Shown here one piece after another: positions 62,613-64,000 of a stretch of 64,000 nt of DNA. The stretch is taken from NCBI GenBank assembly GCA_964563495.1, contig CAZLYK010000009.1, positions 5,297-69,296 on the forward strand. Direction: 5' to 3'. Made by a program: the position numbers and the translations under genes. Each line of letters begins with the position of its first letter. The stretch's first letter is position 1. The notes below the pieces were generated by a model. That model was not told the DNA's origin, did not search any database, and saw only the letters and a program-made list of their open reading frames with translations. This stretch comes from CAZLYK01 sp964563495. GTDB lineage: Bacteria > Acidobacteriota > Blastocatellia > RBC074.

Positions 62613-63721
62613 ATAGACACAATCCTGTCTATTTTCGTCTGCCAGAGCAGATCGATCACGCTCTGCGAATGCGCGCACAATGAGGAATAGTTCTCCGCGA
62701 AGATTTTTTTCTGCTCATCGGTCAGGGGTTTGGTTCCGCTTCCAACGAGGCTGCAGGTGATGACTCGATCGAGTTCGAGCGCGTATTTGATGCAGGCGAT
62801 CGTCTTCCTGATCCTGCGGCCGTTCTCTTCAAAACCGCAGATTCTCTCGAAGCGCGCACAAAGATCCAGATAGCGATCGGACATCTCCTGATCGCCTGCC
62901 CAGCAAACTCGCCAGGCTTTCTGCCACTCACGCGGCATGACATTGGCGGGGCCCGAGACGACCCCGATCGGCGGGGTATCGTAAAGCAGGTAATCCCGCC
63001 AGCCCTCGCGAAACCGTCCGATCAGACCGCGGCTGGGGCGATAGATTTCGAAGATCAGCATGGCGTTGCCGATATAGATCCCGAACTCGCCCGGGAGCTT
63101 AAAGTGGAGCGCGGCCTTGGTGTAATTGCCGAGGACGCGGCGCGAAGCCGAGACCTTGATCCCGCGCAGCCACGGCAGCCTGCTCAATTCCTTGACCAGT
63201 CTGGTGCGAAGATGTTGAGGCTGACCCGGCGCCGAGATGTCCGCGTTGTCGTAAAGGAAGATCGGCAGATCGCGTTTCGAAGCTTCGAGCAGATTGGTGA
63301 TCTCGCGCTGGAAGAAATGAGAGATCTCTCGTTCATCCAGATCTTCAATCGCCAGCGGTGCGATCACCGCGGCATCGGCACCGAGCTGGATTGCGGCATC
63401 CAGATTGGCCAGGACCTCCGCGCGCAGTTTGCCATTCACGCCGGCCCAGACCTCGACCGGCTCTTTTCTGCCCAGCTCCCGCAACTCGGCGTTGATCCTG
63501 CCTACCTCGCCGATTTGGATCTCCATTGCACGCTGGCGCTCGTGGTTCGCCAGGCGGTTCCATTCGCCGGTCGTCCCGACCCCGAAGATCACATCAGCTC
63601 CATAACCGTCCTGGATGATGTGGCGGATGACGCGTCGTTGATCGTCTTCCAAAACGCGCCCGGCCTCATCGATCGCCGTCACGACCGGGATGTTCAACCC
63701 TCTTTTCAGTAAGTAGCTCAT
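62609..63721 (-). CDS. DHDPS/NanA-family aldolase-lyase
   Basis: 370 residues. TIM barrel of the dihydrodipicolinate synthase/N-acetylneuraminate lyase family. GVGTTGEWNRL is the GTTGE substrate motif, FLYDNADI holds the tyrosine, and the Schiff-base lysine is in GIKVSASRR. Substrate unknown, perhaps a 2-keto sugar acid. The end (KIDRIVSI) is encoded by the minimal palindrome and its stop overlaps the stop of the fusion gene. No strong ribosome site. Confidence 0.88.
   Translation of the reverse strand: MSYLLKRGLNIPVVTAIDEAGRVLEDDQRRVIRHIIQDGYGADVIFGVGTTGEWNRLANHERQRAMEIQIGEVGRINAELRELGRKEPVEVWAGVNGKLRAEVLANLDAAIQLGADAAVIAPLAIEDLDEREISHFFQREITNLLEASKRDLPIFLYDNADISAPGQPQHLRTRLVKELSRLPWLRGIKVSASRRVLGNYTKAALHFKLPGEFGIYIGNAMLIFEIYRPSRGLIGRFREGWRDYLLYDTPPIGVVSGPANVMPREWQKAWRVCWAGDQEMSDRYLDLCARFERICGFEENGRRIRKTIACIKYALELDRVITCSLVGSGTKPLTDEQKKIFAENYSSLCAHSQSVIDLLWQTKIDRIVSI
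62612..62633. repeat. Minimal copy of the intergenic palindrome
   Basis: AATAGACAC joined to AATCCTGTCTATT, with the inner units and loop lost. It lies at the junction of two convergent stop codons. Confidence 0.75.
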
Positions 63722-63740
63722 AAGAGATTATAAACAGGAT

Positions 63741-63928
63741 TACAGCGGCTTTCAGTTTCGTGCGTCCTGTCAGACGCACGACCGCCAGGGAGGGCGACTG
63801 ACAGGACGCACGAAACTGAAAAACCGCGCTGATCTCATTGGTCATCAATCAATGCTTACCCTGCGGCAGCAAGTTTCACGTTTGTGCGACCGCGAGGACG
63901 CGGTCGCACAAACGTGAAACTTGCTATA
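63741..63928 (-). mobile_element. MITE-like two-hairpin element, copy 2 (inverted)
   Basis: Reverse-oriented copy of the element at 18658-18842, with the same two hairpins in reverse order and spacer TTGGTCATCAATCAATGC. Flanks read AAACAGGATTA before and TATAAACAGG after, so removing it leaves AACAGGATTAAACAGG-like palindrome sequence. It lies 20 bases upstream of the DHDPS-family start codon, in the otherwise empty end of the window. Confidence 0.78.
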
Positions 63929-64000
63929 AACAGGAATAAAAATAGGATATAGCCTGGCATGTTTCGGTTTCATTTCCCGCTTTACCAGATATTAGAGGAG

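Overview
The window reads as a chromosomal stretch of an Acidobacteriota-like bacterium, possibly class Blastocatellia. This is inferred from gene content, not from a marker gene. Pointers are an ECF-type sigma factor overlapping a serine/threonine kinase whose N-terminus has the acidobacterial 'MTPERHERI' type of start, a DUF1549/DUF1553 plus DUF1501 pair, a sulfatase with its formylglycine-generating enzyme (FGE), a pilN-pilO-pilP-like set, and a GC-rich sequence dotted with one family of intergenic palindromes.

Layout. 0-8 kb: the 5' end of RNase R, the DUF1549/DUF1501 pair, an exported helical-repeat protein and an rRNA pseudouridine synthase. 8-11 kb (minus): galE, rsmD, coaD and a class I aminotransferase. 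11-14.5 kb (minus): pilN, pilO, a PilP-like TIG-domain protein and a pilin-like protein. 15-19 kb: recJ, tRNA-Pro, a cupin and an SH3/lysozyme-like protein. 19-24 kb: a kinase-FGE fusion with its sigma factor, an orphan protein and HMG-CoA reductase. 24-32.9 kb: a DUF6600 lipoprotein, sulfatase, exported FGE, the Leloir genes galT-galK-galE, acylphosphatase, apt and tRNA-Arg. 33-43.5 kb: a UxaA-type dehydratase, two PQQ-type propellers, a heme/helix-hairpin-helix protein, a degenerate SGNH protein, and a sugar module (TIM-barrel isomerase, Gfo/Idh/MocA oxidoreductase, DUF1080). 43.5-48.2 kb (minus): a YVTN propeller, cupredoxin-like protein, di-heme peroxidase and 5'-nucleotidase. 48.5-50.8 kb: a GH5-like glycosidase and a mannitol-1-phosphate dehydrogenase-like protein.

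The most novel part is 50.8-63.7 kb. It holds an FHA-TPR-receiver protein, four paralogous ATP-grasp enzymes, an MFS transporter, a beta-propeller phytase, a 1008-residue protein joining zinc ribbon, FHA, pseudokinase and a second MFS domain, and a DHDPS-family lyase. The ATP-grasp proteins end in a (D/E)-x-N-x-FPG(Y/F)KGVP-type motif that recalls inositol 1,3,4-trisphosphate 5/6-kinases as much as RimK ligases. With a phytase in the cluster, inositol-phosphate or related small-molecule chemistry coupled to transport is a testable idea.

Many of the gaps between genes carry a palindrome of about 85-105 bp. Each arm holds four CAGGAT-type units about 10 bp apart. These elements supply stop codons and C-terminal tails (NRQD or similar) to several genes, and single arms sit just upstream of several start codons. 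A second, MITE-like two-hairpin element with apparent TA target duplications is nested in two of them, in opposite orientations, and a truncated copy lies near 42.7 kb.
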